A stretch of DNA of 33,050 bases from positions 1 to 33,050 of the forward strand of contig JAEOTL010000332.1 of NCBI GenBank assembly GCA_016839845.1. The letters run 5' to 3'. Each line of letters begins with the position of its first letter. Within the stretch, counting starts at the first letter, position 1. A model generated the notes under the pieces. It saw only the letters and a list, made by a program, of their open reading frames with translations, did no database searches and was not told the DNA's origin. The translations under genes were made by a program, and so were the position numbers. Positions 1 to 8,018 of the stretch are shown here, piece by piece. The DNA is from Promethearchaeota archaeon (GTDB lineage: Archaea > Asgardarchaeota > Lokiarchaeia > Sigynarchaeales > SOKP01).

Positions 1-7
1 GATAAAA

Positions 8-895
8 TTAAACCATAATATTCAAAATTCTAATTAATTCTTTATATCTTGATCTGAGGGTAACTTCAGTTACACCCACCAAGTTTGCTATGTCCTTCTG
101 TGAGATTCTCTTATCTTTCATTTTACAAACTAAATACAGAGCTCCCGCACATAACCCCTTTGGATCTTTTCCTGAAGTAGAAAATTTGGAAGTAAAGGTT
201 TGTAAAATCCTAATGGTAGCATTTTCAGCATCAGCATCAAGTTCTAGCTCTGCAATAAAACGAGGGATGAGAGAAATTGGATCTGTTGAGGGTACTCTCA
301 AATTTAGTTCTCTTATTAATGTTCTATAACATCTTCTTACATTCTTAGCACTAATGGATGTCTGATCTAGAATTTCTTGCAAAGTTCTTGGTATCTTTCT
401 TTCCCTACAGGCAAAATATAAACAAGCCGCAACCATCCCATTTATGGATCTTCCTCGAAGAAGTTTTTTCTTAAAAGCTTCAATATAAAGTCTTATTGCT
501 GCCTTTTTCACGTGATTGGGTAAATTTAAATTACTACCAATTCTTTTCAATTCTGTTGTTGCTATAAGCATATTTCGCTTATCCCATGTCATTCGAGAAT
601 TCCATTTAGCTGCTCGTTTCAAATCAGGGCTTTTAATATTGGTTTTATCTATTATTGTACTTAACCCCATATCAGGCAATAAAATTGAAATGGGAGATCC
701 CGTTCTTTCTCTGTTTTCTTTTTCTTGTTTGGTGAAAGCTCTTTTACCACTATGAGAAATATCAACTATTCTTTCGCTGATTACTAATCCACATTGACCA
801 CAAACTATTTCTCCCCTTTCATGGAGAGGTATAACCACACCATTACATTCAGGACAAGAATTTGAAGAATTACTCAAATCTGATTCAATTTCCAT
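8..895 (-). CDS. tfb: Transcription initiation factor IIB (TFB)
   Basis: This is archaeal TFB, which binds the TBP-TATA complex and BRE and recruits RNA polymerase. The N-terminus has a zinc ribbon, CPEC near residue 14 and CGQC near residue 32. A linker with the motifs RTGSP and GLST follows, which is the B-reader/linker region of TFB. Two cyclin-like repeats fill the rest, at about residues 100-190 and 200-295, the second ending in a helix-turn-helix (SQKDIANLVGVTEVTLRSRY). About 295 residues is the normal length. I chose the ATG at 895; a TTG four codons upstream (907) is also possible. A minus-strand TATA-like TTTTATAG lies at about 944-951. The residues around the usual acidic B-reader stretch are divergent, so this could be one of several TFB paralogues. 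Confident in the family. Confidence 0.97.
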   Translation of the reverse strand: MEIESDLSNSSNSCPECNGVVIPLHERGEIVCGQCGLVISERIVDISHSGKRAFTKQEKENRERTGSPISILLPDMGLSTIIDKTNIKSPDLKRAAKWNSRMTWDKRNMLIATTELKRIGSNLNLPNHVKKAAIRLYIEAFKKKLLRGRSINGMVAACLYFACRERKIPRTLQEILDQTSISAKNVRRCYRTLIRELNLRVPSTDPISLIPRFIAELELDADAENATIRILQTFTSKFSTSGKDPKGLCAGALYLVCKMKDKRISQKDIANLVGVTEVTLRSRYKELIRILNIMV

Positions 896-1105
896 AATAA
901 CTACCAACTAATAATTTTAAATCGATTAAAACTTCTTATACCTTGGTCTATAAAATTCTTTGATGAAATTTAACCCGTGTACCGATTAATATACTGTTAT
1001 AATACTTAGAAATACTAATATGACTGAAACTTAAATATAAATCTCTGATGCAAATAATATATACTTAAAGTAATTATTTAAATGTTTCGCTCTGAAAAGT
1101 GGTTC

Positions 1106-1126
1106 TGTTTTTCTGTACAAAAAACA
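1106..1126 (-). terminator. Small hairpin downstream of the 209-residue ORF
   Basis: A 7-bp inverted repeat, TGTTTTT (1106-1112) and AAAAACA (1120-1126), has a 7-base loop and lies about 35 bases past the stop of the minus-strand gene at 1161-1790. Its position fits a transcript end, but it could equally be AT-rich chance. The rest of 908-1160 shows only AT-rich DNA with TFB promoter elements. Confidence 0.2.
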
Positions 1127-1160
1127 TTTTCCTCCGTAATTGAATACTGTCAAAAATTTA

Positions 1161-1790
1161 TTATAAAAACAAAGTAAGGCATGTAGTAAACCCGAAAACC
1201 ATTCCACCAATAATTCCTCCTATTAAAAAAGTCATTGTTTTTCTTGGGTTATTGATAAGCTTATTATTATTTATTAAATACCATAGACTCAGTACTATAT
1301 CCATAATTGAACTTAAAGACCCAAAAGCAAAACAATAATATATTGTCTTCTCATGTGGATATATTAAATTGTTTACATCTAGGTTCCCATATACATAGGA
1401 GGAATCAATCCAACTAAAATCTAGAAAATTATAGATTAATTTGTCTGGTAAGGGTTCTAATATCCATATTAGGAAATATGTTAAATAATTGAAAAGAATT
1501 CCAACACCTACAAAAATATAGCAACATCCCAAACAAACCCTAACTACGGTAAAGGAATCATCTTGCTTTTCGATTCCTTTCAATCTTGATTGTCGAAAAA
1601 CACCTCGTAACCTTAATAATGTTAAAATTCCCACAAAAATTATTATAAAAACAAAAAGATATTTAACATATTGGAAAAATAATAGAAATGATTGATTAAA
1701 TACTATACACCAATTCTCTAAACTCTGCTTTATATTCTCTAGTATGTTTCCTACAAATAAATTAATATTAGGTACAATTACATAATGCAT
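1161..1790 (-). CDS. Hypothetical multi-pass membrane protein (209 aa)
   Basis: I do not recognise the family. The 209-residue protein has about four hydrophobic segments: near residues 35-62 (FLLFFQYVKYLFVFIIIFVG), 88-112 (CLGCCYIFVGVGILFNYL), 152-172 and 185-208 (FLIGGIIGGMVFGFTTCLTLFL). The last has a G-rich GGIIGGMVFG helix-packing pattern. A basic stretch (RLRGVFRQSRLKGIEKQ) between the first two segments is probably cytosolic. The start is ATG at 1790. It stands alone on the minus strand between TFB and a second unknown ORF. Role unknown; an integral membrane protein is as far as the sequence supports. Confidence 0.6.
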   Translation of the reverse strand: MHYVIVPNINLFVGNILENIKQSLENWCIVFNQSFLLFFQYVKYLFVFIIIFVGILTLLRLRGVFRQSRLKGIEKQDDSFTVVRVCLGCCYIFVGVGILFNYLTYFLIWILEPLPDKLIYNFLDFSWIDSSYVYGNLDVNNLIYPHEKTIYYCFAFGSLSSIMDIVLSLWYLINNNKLINNPRKTMTFLIGGIIGGMVFGFTTCLTLFL

Positions 1791-1863
1791 TACACGATAG
1801 ATTTTGGATTCATCTATTTAAAGTCTACAAATTAATTCCAGAATATATGTTGTTATGCAAAAT

Positions 1864-2304
1864 TTAAGATATTTTTTCGCACTCATTGTTAATGACTTTC
1901 ATAGTTACACTGAAATCTTGCCACCAATCCTGTCCCTGTTGAGAGACTAAAATAGAATCTCTTTTTCGAGAATCTAAACATCTTATCTCATCTTTTAATG
2001 CTTTAATTTTACTTTTCCAAATTTCAGAGAATATCCCTTGTAAATTAATTTTTACTTTCTTCACAAGTTCTTCATAGGAAACTGACACATCTTCTGTTTT
2101 CTGTAACCTTTGAAGCTGTTCAAACTTTACTTTTTCTTTTGCCCGGTTAAGATCACTGCAGCTAATATTGATTGAAAATGGCTCATCCTTACCCCATTTA
2201 CAAAATTTCTGGATTTCACAGAGTAAACAATAATTCTCAAAACTGATAGTGTAATCCTCTAAGCCAACAATTGAGTAATTTAAAATTTTCGTCACAGAAA
2301 TCAA
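1864..2304 (-). CDS. Hypothetical soluble protein (146 aa)
   Basis: No family recognised. The 146-residue protein has a cysteine-rich N-terminal stretch (CLLCEIQKFC at about residues 26-35), which could be a metal site or just structural, followed by charged, helical sequence up to the C-terminus. The start is a TTG at 2304; a GTG three codons in is an alternative. It is separated by about 70 bp from the membrane protein at 1161-1790 on the same strand, so the two could be co-transcribed. Codon use is AT-rich like its neighbours. Function unknown. Confidence 0.5.
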   Translation of the reverse strand: MISVTKILNYSIVGLEDYTISFENYCLLCEIQKFCKWGKDEPFSINISCSDLNRAKEKVKFEQLQRLQKTEDVSVSYEELVKKVKINLQGIFSEIWKSKIKALKDEIRCLDSRKRDSILVSQQGQDWWQDFSVTMKVINNECEKIS

Positions 2305-2400
2305 TTAAGTATTTATTTAATCATAAAATCAATAAACTATTATATTTTTGGTCAAAAAATTTTTTAAATACTCTTTATTAAAATTATTAGGTTTAAACTG

Positions 2401-2412
2401 TTTTTAAAAATA
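2401..2412 (+). promoter_or_regulatory. TATA-like element for tRNA-Ile
   Basis: TTTTTAAAAATA is centred about 33 bases before the first base of the tRNA, which suits an archaeal TATA box with a transcription start a few bases upstream of the mature 5' end. It is an AT-rich region, so this is a positional argument only. Confidence 0.4.
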
Positions 2413-2439
2413 TCATACCATTATTAATCACCCCAATAA

Positions 2440-2513
2440 GGGAGAGTGGCTTAGCCTGGTATAGCGCACGGCTGATAACCGTGAGGTCGGGGGTTCGAAG
2501 CCCCCCTTTCCCA
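2440..2513 (+). tRNA. trnI: tRNA-Ile (anticodon GAT)
   Basis: A full cloverleaf can be drawn. The acceptor GGGAGAG (2440-2446) pairs with CTTTCCC (2506-2512), with one G-T pair. The anticodon stem CACGG/CCGTG (2467-2471, 2479-2483) holds loop CTGATAA, giving anticodon GAT at 2474-2476. The T stem GGGGG/CCCCC surrounds TTCGAAG. The discriminator is A at 2513. CCA is not encoded and there is no intron. G15 is present in the D loop (AGCCTGGT), so it is a potential substrate of the TgtA encoded just downstream. Position 37 is A, so it is not a Trm5 m1G37 substrate. Confidence 0.97.
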
Positions 2514-2514
2514 C

Positions 2515-2521
2515 TTTTTTT
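2515..2521 (+). terminator. T7 tract after tRNA-Ile
   Basis: Seven consecutive T start two bases after the tRNA discriminator. Archaeal RNA polymerase terminates on such U-runs without needing a hairpin, and the position directly behind a tRNA is typical. Confidence 0.6.
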
Positions 2522-2587
2522 AACTTACGTTAATTTCAATAAACTTCATTTCCTTAATTAATCATTAAAGATATATTAAATTTGAAA

Positions 2588-3181
2588 ATGATTTATATAA
2601 TAATTTCTGGAACCCCTGGATGCGGTAAAACATCTGTAGCAAATAAACTAATAAAACTAATTGATGGTAAAATAATTTCTTTAAATAAACTGGTGACAAC
2701 TTCTGATCTTTCTTTCGAGTTTGATGAAGAGAGGAAAACTTATATTGTGGATTTCCACACGTTTCTTCCTTTAGTATTGCAAAAAATTAATGAAATAAAG
2801 TTAGAAAAACCTCAATTCTTAATCATCGAAAGTCATTTCTCAGATATCATACCAGATAAATTTATTGATTATATTTTTATTTTAAGATGTGATCCAGATG
2901 AATTAAAAAAACGCTTAAAAAAAAGAAATTATGACTTAAATAAAATAAAAGAAAATGTCCAAGCTGAAATTTTGGGAAATTGTGCAAATTATTTTCTGAA
3001 AAAACATTTAAAAAAACCGCTTCTTGAAATTGATACGACCGATTTAACTATTGATTTGGTTGCTAACACCATGAAGAATATAATCTTCAAAGAGATTGAT
3101 GAGTCTCTTTTTAAGATAGGGGGAGTAGATTGGTTAGAAAAATTATTTCAAGAAAATAGGTTAAATGAATTTTTTGATTAA
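2588..3181 (+). CDS. AK6/Fap7-type adenylate kinase-like NTPase
   Basis: A small P-loop kinase of the adenylate kinase 6 (Fap7/hCINAP) family. In eukaryotes and archaea this family acts in small-subunit ribosome maturation and has weak adenylate kinase activity. The Walker A motif GTPGCGKT is at residues 8-15, right after a hydrophobic beta strand, as in homologues starting MIxxISGTPG. A family-type LID stretch with paired arginines (LKKRLKKRNYDLNKIKENV) lies near residue 115, and IIESHF near residue 81 matches the family's histidine-containing strand. I chose the ATG at 2588 because it places the P-loop where homologues have it; a TTG at 2582 would add two residues. It is the first gene of a cluster with tgtA (26-base gap), DUF371 and trm5. 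Confidence 0.85.
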   Translation: MIYIIISGTPGCGKTSVANKLIKLIDGKIISLNKLVTTSDLSFEFDEERKTYIVDFHTFLPLVLQKINEIKLEKPQFLIIESHFSDIIPDKFIDYIFILRCDPDELKKRLKKRNYDLNKIKENVQAEILGNCANYFLKKHLKKPLLEIDTTDLTIDLVANTMKNIIFKEIDESLFKIGGVDWLEKLFQENRLNEFFD

Positions 3182-3207
3182 GAAAAGTCTATAAGCAGGC
3201 GAGAATT

Positions 3208-4845
3208 GTGAAATGGGAAATTAATGATGTAGATGCTCTGGGGAGGATTGGAAAATTAATTATTAATAATAAAGAAATGATCACCCCCAATCTCTTTCCT
3301 GTAGTTCATCCCTACAAAAATATTCTTAATGTTCCAGAATTAAAGAAGATCGGGGCTCAGTGTGTTTTTACAAATGCGTATATAATGTATCAGAAATCCA
3401 ATCTTAGGGAACAAGTATTAAAGAAGGGAATCCATAATCATTTAGATTTTGATGGAATTATCGCTACTGATAGTGGTGCTTTTCAAAAGTATATGTATAA
3501 TAAAAATGAGATTGAAATTAATGCCGAAAGTATTGAAAATTTCCAAGAAAGAATAGGATCCGATTTTCCCGTTATTTTAGATGTTCCAATCCAACCAACT
3601 GATGATTACGAAACAGCGAAGAAGAAAATCCATTTGTCTATTAAAAGAGCTAAAGACAATATCAATAGAAGAACAAAAGAATCTTGTCATTGGTATGGCC
3701 CCATTCATGGTGGCAAATATCTCGATTTATTAAAAATTAGCATTCAGGAAATGAGTAAACTAAGTTTCAGTGTCTATGCGTTAGGTGGTCTTGTTAAGTC
3801 TTTGTTAAATTATAGGTTTGATTTAGTAATAAAAATCCTCTTAAATGTCAAAGAAAATCTCGTCTGGAACAAACCTCTTCACTTGTTCGGATTGGGATTG
3901 CCACAATTCTTCTCATTAGCCGTAGCAAGTGGTTGTGATCTCATGGACTCTGCTGCTTACGTCTTATATGCCAAAGAAAAAAGATATTTTACTTTATCCA
4001 CAGGAACACGGAATTTGGGTGATTTAGATGAATTTCCTTGTCACTGTCCTATATGTTGCAAATTTGAACCAAAAGAAGTAAAAAAACTCGATGAAGATTC
4101 CCAAATTGAACTATTAGCAAAACATAATTTGTATTTGTCTTTTTCAGAATTAAGGACAATTCGACAAGCCATAAAGGAAGGAAATTTATGGGAACTTGTA
4201 GAACAAAGGGTAAGATCCCATCCAAATCTGGTTAATGCTCTAAATTTGATCAAGCAAAGTACGGAATTAATTGAGAAACATGAGAAGTTATACAAATCCC
4301 ATGGGAGATTATTAGCCTCTCCAGAGAGTAGCAACAGACCAATATTATATCGTTATGATTTAAAAATGAAACGTAATTATAGGATTCCATCTGAAGCACA
4401 ATTCCTAATATTTTTACCTGAACTTGATGTAAAAGGTTATAATTCACCTACTATTAGACGTTGGTTAGAGGAAATTGATTCAAATTTAGTAATCCCGAGA
4501 TCAAACATTCACGTTGTCTTTTATTCAGATGTTTTCGGCGTAATCCCTCTAGAATTGAGTTATACTTTTCCGATGGGGCAGTATGAATCAAGAAATTATC
4601 TGGAAAAAGAAGACCTACATTATCAGAGTATGATTCTAAAACTAGAGAATTATTTCAAGATTTTTGGGAAATATTATAAAAAATGCAGCGTTTTAATTCC
4701 AGATAAATTTATTAATCAATTTAACGAAGAGACAGAATTTTTTCCACAGAAAATAATATTTGAAATATTTTCTGGCTTGAAATCAAGATTATCATTAAAT
4801 TTAACAATTTTAACCAATATCAATGAAATTTTATCCTCATTATGA
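3208..4845 (+). CDS. tgtA: Archaeosine tRNA-guanine transglycosylase (ArcTGT)
   Basis: TgtA swaps guanine-15 in the tRNA D loop for preQ0, the first tRNA-bound step of archaeosine synthesis. The catalytic TIM barrel covers about residues 1-340. TDSGAFQ at 87-93 carries the conserved Asp, YGPIHGG at 163-169 and ALGGL at 191-195 are base-pocket strands, and CDLMDSAAY (243-251) contains the nucleophile Asp. The zinc ligands C278, C280, C283 and H306 match the archaeal C-x-C-x2-C...H site. A C-terminal region (about 375-545, RPILYRYDLKMKRNYRIP onward) resembles the archaeal C2-type domain (DUF5591). I see no PUA domain at the end; many archaeal TgtA proteins have one, so it is shorter than the full-length form. 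The start is GTG at 3208. Its stop overlaps an upstream in-frame ATG of the next gene. Confidence 0.95.
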   Translation: MKWEINDVDALGRIGKLIINNKEMITPNLFPVVHPYKNILNVPELKKIGAQCVFTNAYIMYQKSNLREQVLKKGIHNHLDFDGIIATDSGAFQKYMYNKNEIEINAESIENFQERIGSDFPVILDVPIQPTDDYETAKKKIHLSIKRAKDNINRRTKESCHWYGPIHGGKYLDLLKISIQEMSKLSFSVYALGGLVKSLLNYRFDLVIKILLNVKENLVWNKPLHLFGLGLPQFFSLAVASGCDLMDSAAYVLYAKEKRYFTLSTGTRNLGDLDEFPCHCPICCKFEPKEVKKLDEDSQIELLAKHNLYLSFSELRTIRQAIKEGNLWELVEQRVRSHPNLVNALNLIKQSTELIEKHEKLYKSHGRLLASPESSNRPILYRYDLKMKRNYRIPSEAQFLIFLPELDVKGYNSPTIRRWLEEIDSNLVIPRSNIHVVFYSDVFGVIPLELSYTFPMGQYESRNYLEKEDLHYQSMILKLENYFKIFGKYYKKCSVLIPDKFINQFNEETEFFPQKIIFEIFSGLKSRLSLNLTILTNINEILSSL

Positions 4846-4856
4846 GAGGAGAGAGA

Positions 4857-5279
4857 ATGAAAATTTTCGATATTATTCACGGATACGGGCATAAAAATAT
4901 CTTGTGTTCACACAAGACGACAATTGAAATTACCAAGGATTCAGATTTAACTAAAAACGGAGATTGTATACTTGCTATAAATGCTTCTAAAGCCTGTTGT
5001 GATTTAAACACCTATTTAAAAAATCAAATTTGGCAAGGAAAGAAATTCAAAGTAACATTAAAAGTAGAAGATACGTATGATCATTTCTATGGTGTTGGAT
5101 CTAAGGATTTAAGGTTATTAGATAAACGGGATATGGTTTTTCGTAGAAGTTCTTTTATATGCAATAGAACAGTCTTGATAAAATGTTCAAAATCATCAAA
5201 AGACTTAAGTAGGGAGTTAGTTGATAAATTAAAACAGTCTAAAAATAAGTTGTCTTTAACAATCGAAACAGATGAATAA
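4857..5279 (+). CDS. DUF371 family protein
   Basis: Recognised as the archaeal DUF371 family by the N-terminal pattern GHKNILCSHKTTIEIT near residues 11-26 and by GDCILAINASKACCDL near 36-51, both typical of this conserved but uncharacterised family (usual length about 140 residues). The central part DHFYGVGSKDLRLLDKRDMVFRRS and the basic patch around it could suit a nucleic-acid or nucleotide partner, but that is inference. The ATG at 4857 is preferred because GAGGAGAGAG lies directly upstream as a Shine-Dalgarno sequence; an ATG at 4842 overlaps the tgtA stop. It sits between tgtA and trm5, which suggests a link to tRNA or RNA metabolism. The C-terminus overlaps the trm5 start by eight bases. 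Confidence 0.8.
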   Translation: MKIFDIIHGYGHKNILCSHKTTIEITKDSDLTKNGDCILAINASKACCDLNTYLKNQIWQGKKFKVTLKVEDTYDHFYGVGSKDLRLLDKRDMVFRRSSFICNRTVLIKCSKSSKDLSRELVDKLKQSKNKLSLTIETDE

Positions 5280-6444
5280 ACAGATGAATAAACAAACCAT
5301 CAATAATGATTTGAAAATCAACTTTATAAGAATAAAAAAAGCCGATGGTCAGCATTTTATCCAGATCATAAAAGATCATTTCAAAATAGGTTCAATAATT
5401 GACCAAAAGTATAAGATATTTCATGAAAAAGAGAATATCTTCTTTCCATTAGTAGAAAATAACTTAATTATTGAGAGATTAATTAAAATAATTGATAAAT
5501 CGATAATGTTTGAAATAATTCCTAAAAAAACTGTGCAACGGTTAAATTTCAAATATAGTTCTCTTTATGAAGCGTTACACGGAAAAATTCCTAATTCTGC
5601 CCTTTCTTTAATTCCGAAATCATATGATATTATAGGCAAGATAGCCATTATAGAGTTTGAAAGACCATTTCCCATAACAAATATAGAAGAGGCCATAAGA
5701 TACAAAAATCTTATTGCAAAAGCAGTTCTTGATGTAAATAAAAACGTACAGTCAGTCTTTGAGAAAAAAACTGAGGTTAAGGGGCCCTATAGACTCAGAG
5801 AGTTTATATTATTATGTGGTGAAAACACTTCAGAAACAATGCATAAAGAAAATAACTGTTCTTTCAAGCTTGATATAAAGTCCACCTACTTTTCACCAAG
5901 ATTAGTGTTTGATCGCAGTAGAATATCTTCAAGTAATATTAAAAAAAAAGAATTAATAATAGATCTCTTTTCTGGTGTAGGGCCTTTTTCTATACAAATA
6001 GCCAAGCTTAATGATGTCAAAATATATGCATTTGATGTAAATCCTCAAGCCTATAATTATTTACGTATAAATATTGAGTTGAATAATCTGATTGGAGAAA
6101 TTGTTCCCCATAATATGAATGTAAAAGACTTGGTAAATCCCTCAAATCACCTTGGTAAGTCCTTATCCAATTCCGCTGATCGAATAATTATGAATTTACC
6201 AGAACTCTCCTTGAAATTCATTGAAGTTGCATGCTTTCTTATGAAAAAGTCAGGAGGGATTTTACATTTTTACCAATTTTCTGAAAAACCAAACCCTATT
6301 AAAAAGACAATGGAGCTATTAAAAAAAGAGTTACACAAATTTGGTTGGGTTATTGCTGAGGTTTTAAGCTCCAAGATTGTAAAGTCATACTCTCCTAAAA
6401 CAGAATTAGTAGTAGTAGATTTGATTTTAAGACACCCCTCATAA
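5272..6444 (+). CDS. trm5: tRNA (guanine37-N1)-methyltransferase Trm5
   Basis: Trm5 uses S-adenosylmethionine to methylate N1 of G37 next to the anticodon. The SAM-binding motif DLFSGVGPFSI is at residues 231-241, followed by the acidic end of strand 2 (AFDVNPQAY, 253-261). The catalytic-region motif NLPE is at 308-311, the Trm5 version of the N/DPPY box. The preceding YFSPRLVFDRSRI (206-218) is also family-specific. Residues 1-200 form the Trm5 N-terminal domains (DUF Met_10). About 390 residues is the normal archaeal size. The start is uncertain: a 12-base duplication gives two ATGs, 5272 and 5284, the first overlapping the DUF371 stop. Related TYW2/Taw2 enzymes share the fold, but the NLPE motif and N-terminal region favour Trm5. 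Confidence 0.92.
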   Translation: MNKQMNKQTINNDLKINFIRIKKADGQHFIQIIKDHFKIGSIIDQKYKIFHEKENIFFPLVENNLIIERLIKIIDKSIMFEIIPKKTVQRLNFKYSSLYEALHGKIPNSALSLIPKSYDIIGKIAIIEFERPFPITNIEEAIRYKNLIAKAVLDVNKNVQSVFEKKTEVKGPYRLREFILLCGENTSETMHKENNCSFKLDIKSTYFSPRLVFDRSRISSSNIKKKELIIDLFSGVGPFSIQIAKLNDVKIYAFDVNPQAYNYLRINIELNNLIGEIVPHNMNVKDLVNPSNHLGKSLSNSADRIIMNLPELSLKFIEVACFLMKKSGGILHFYQFSEKPNPIKKTMELLKKELHKFGWVIAEVLSSKIVKSYSPKTELVVVDLILRHPS

Positions 6445-6499
6445 ATATTTAAAATTTGGGGAATGATGTGCTATGCAAGTAAGATATAAGAGGATAAAG

Positions 6500-6603
6500 C
6501 GGACCCGGCAGGATTCGAACCTGCGACTTTCGGATTAGAAGTCCGACGCCCTATTTACATGGTTAATTTAAAGAAAAGAACCACCAGGCTAGGCTACGAG
6601 TCC
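6500..6603 (-). tRNA. trnR: tRNA-Arg (anticodon TCT) with an intron in the D loop
   Basis: On the minus strand the acceptor GGACTCG (6603-6597) pairs with CGGGTCC (6507-6501), and the discriminator is G at 6500. The anticodon stem TCGGA/TCCGA holds loop CTTCTAA, anticodon TCT at 6539-6537. The T stem GCAGG/CCTGC surrounds TTCGAAT. The anticodon loop has no intron. Instead about 29 extra bases follow CCTGG in the D loop, before ATAGGGC; removing them gives a normal 75-base tRNA. The insert starts TGGTT and carries AACCA near its 3' end, which can pair to form a helix as in a relaxed bulge-helix-bulge. Exact splice sites cannot be fixed from sequence. The gene is convergent with trm5. Confidence 0.95.
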
Positions 6604-6899
6604 TATTCATTTATCATTAATAAATAGAATAAAATATTATCTTTAAATTTTTTTACAATCCCGTATTTGTAGTTAAATGCTAGTGTAGAATATTAATTGT
6701 AATTCTGAATTTTTTAGATCTTTAAGAAAATCCACGGAATCCAAGCCGACTTTATATTAGTAGAAATTCCTTTAAATATCATCAGTAAATTAATAATTTA
6801 TTAATATGCTTCTTTTAATAATGTGAAATCTTAAATTAAACTTAAGTAGAATCATAAATTTGCCTTCTTGAATTGGTTAGTTAGAAGAGATTATTAATT
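6604..6899. other. Gene-free AT-rich stretch
   Basis: These 296 bases between the 5' end of tRNA-Arg and the next ORF hold no ORF that looks real. They must contain the minus-strand promoter of the tRNA and the plus-strand promoter of the nuclease-like gene. I see only AT-rich sequence and no convincing RNA motif. Confidence 0.4.
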
Positions 6900-7622
6900 T
6901 TGCTCAAAAAAAAGCTCTATATTCATCAGAACATCCCTTATGCTTTCAATTGGAATAAGGTTCACCACAAAGAAATATACACACAAATCACCTCAAATCG
7001 GGAAGAATTAAATAACCTCAAAGAACATTTTAAATTAGTATATAAAGGCTTAATCCCCAATAATCTATTTAATTCCCGAGAACTTCCGAGGGTTTCACAA
7101 TTTAAAATTAAAGGTATAAAAACAGCTTTTATTAGAAGTTTCAGTAAAAAGTTAATAAGAACTGGTAAAATTAAATCTTCTGATTCTAGTTCTAAATTGC
7201 CTCAATTTGTTCAAAAAGTAATGGAGAATTATAGAGAAAACCAATTTCCCGGTGAACCGGGACATGAACCAATTTTAAAAAATATCTTGATTAAAGATAA
7301 AAACTCAATTGCAATTGAAGTCCCGATATGGAAAGAAGCACCAAACAAGTTGATCACCGGTCATGTTGATTTAGTGCAAGTTGAGGATGGTGTCGTTAAA
7401 GTTATTGATTACAAGCCAGAAGGGAATTTTCTACTCTCTTTACCACAAGTTGCGATATATGGGTATCTACTTAAATCAAAATTAAAAATTAATAATCTTA
7501 AGTGCGTTTCCTTCAATAAAAATGAGGCATGGGAATATAATCCATCCATATTGGTTTCAGATATTAAAGATTATTTGATTTACCAACGGATTAATAACAG
7601 ACCCTGGGAAAAATATTTATGA
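6900..7622 (+). CDS. PD-(D/E)XK (RecB/Cas4-like) nuclease-fold protein
   Basis: The C-terminal half carries a RecB-type PD-(D/E)XK core: GHVDLVQV near residues 154-161 supplies the first Asp, VIDYKPEG near 168-175 supplies D-x-K, and PQVAIYGYLL near 182-191 is the Q-x3-Y helix that follows in RecB, AddB and Cas4 proteins. An upstream Glu/His candidate (GHEPILKN, about 120-127) precedes the core. I see no cluster of four cysteines, so a Cas4/AddB iron-sulfur cluster is not indicated. No cas genes, repeats or helicase lie nearby, so a DNA repair or degradation role is more likely than CRISPR, but the substrate is unknown. The TTG at 6900 is the only start in the frame after an upstream stop. 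Confidence 0.75.
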   Translation: MLKKKLYIHQNIPYAFNWNKVHHKEIYTQITSNREELNNLKEHFKLVYKGLIPNNLFNSRELPRVSQFKIKGIKTAFIRSFSKKLIRTGKIKSSDSSSKLPQFVQKVMENYRENQFPGEPGHEPILKNILIKDKNSIAIEVPIWKEAPNKLITGHVDLVQVEDGVVKVIDYKPEGNFLLSLPQVAIYGYLLKSKLKINNLKCVSFNKNEAWEYNPSILVSDIKDYLIYQRINNRPWEKYL

Positions 7623-7635
7623 TTAAAAGTTTGAA

Positions 7636-7911
7636 CTAAGTAGCATTTTCACTGCTCTTAGATGCTTCCAAATCTTCTTTTAGTTTTAAATATCCCCTAA
7701 ACAGAAAGTAGCATAAGATTAACGAGAATGATTCAACAATTAAACCAAAAAATGTAATAATAGTGCCATTATAACCTAAATAACTTAAAATTGCTGCTAC
7801 GCCAAATCCAGACGATGCTAGAACAAAAAAAATACATCCCCTAATGATATCCATAAAGGAATTCTTAATATAGATTATTTCTTTCTTAAACCAAGACAAT
7901 AGTGAGGGCAA
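7636..7911 (-). CDS. Small two-helix membrane protein
   Basis: A 91-residue protein with an amphipathic N-terminus (SLLSWFKKEIIYIKNSFMD), two hydrophobic segments at about residues 24-45 (GCIFFVLASSGFGVAAILSYLG) and 50-70 (TIITFFGLIVESFSLILCYF), and a charged tail (KLKEDLEASKSSENAT). No family recognised. The TTG start at 7911 is supported by a Shine-Dalgarno GAGGAG eight bases upstream on the minus strand (7925-7920). It is convergent with the nuclease-like gene, with 13 bases between their stops. Function unknown. Confidence 0.6.
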   Translation of the reverse strand: MPSLLSWFKKEIIYIKNSFMDIIRGCIFFVLASSGFGVAAILSYLGYNGTIITFFGLIVESFSLILCYFLFRGYLKLKEDLEASKSSENAT

Positions 7912-8018
7912 TTATTATACTCCTCGTTTCTAAATTATTTCTTAATAATTTTAAATCAAGATTAATTTAATATCTTTTTGATTTTGGAGATCCTCCTCTA
8001 AATTCAAACTTAAGGCTA

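Noticed and set aside
4041..4447. Minus-strand ORFs of 97 and 65 codons inside tgtA.
   Set aside because: They lie antisense to conserved catalytic-domain and linker coding sequence and show no protein-like features.
6500..6603. A split or permuted tRNA gene.
   Set aside because: Both halves are present in normal order on one strand with only a short insert, so a spliced intron is simpler.
6900..7622. Cas4 or other CRISPR adaptation nuclease.
   Set aside because: The PD-(D/E)XK core and Q-x3-Y helix are there, but there is no four-cysteine cluster, no repeat array and no other cas gene nearby.
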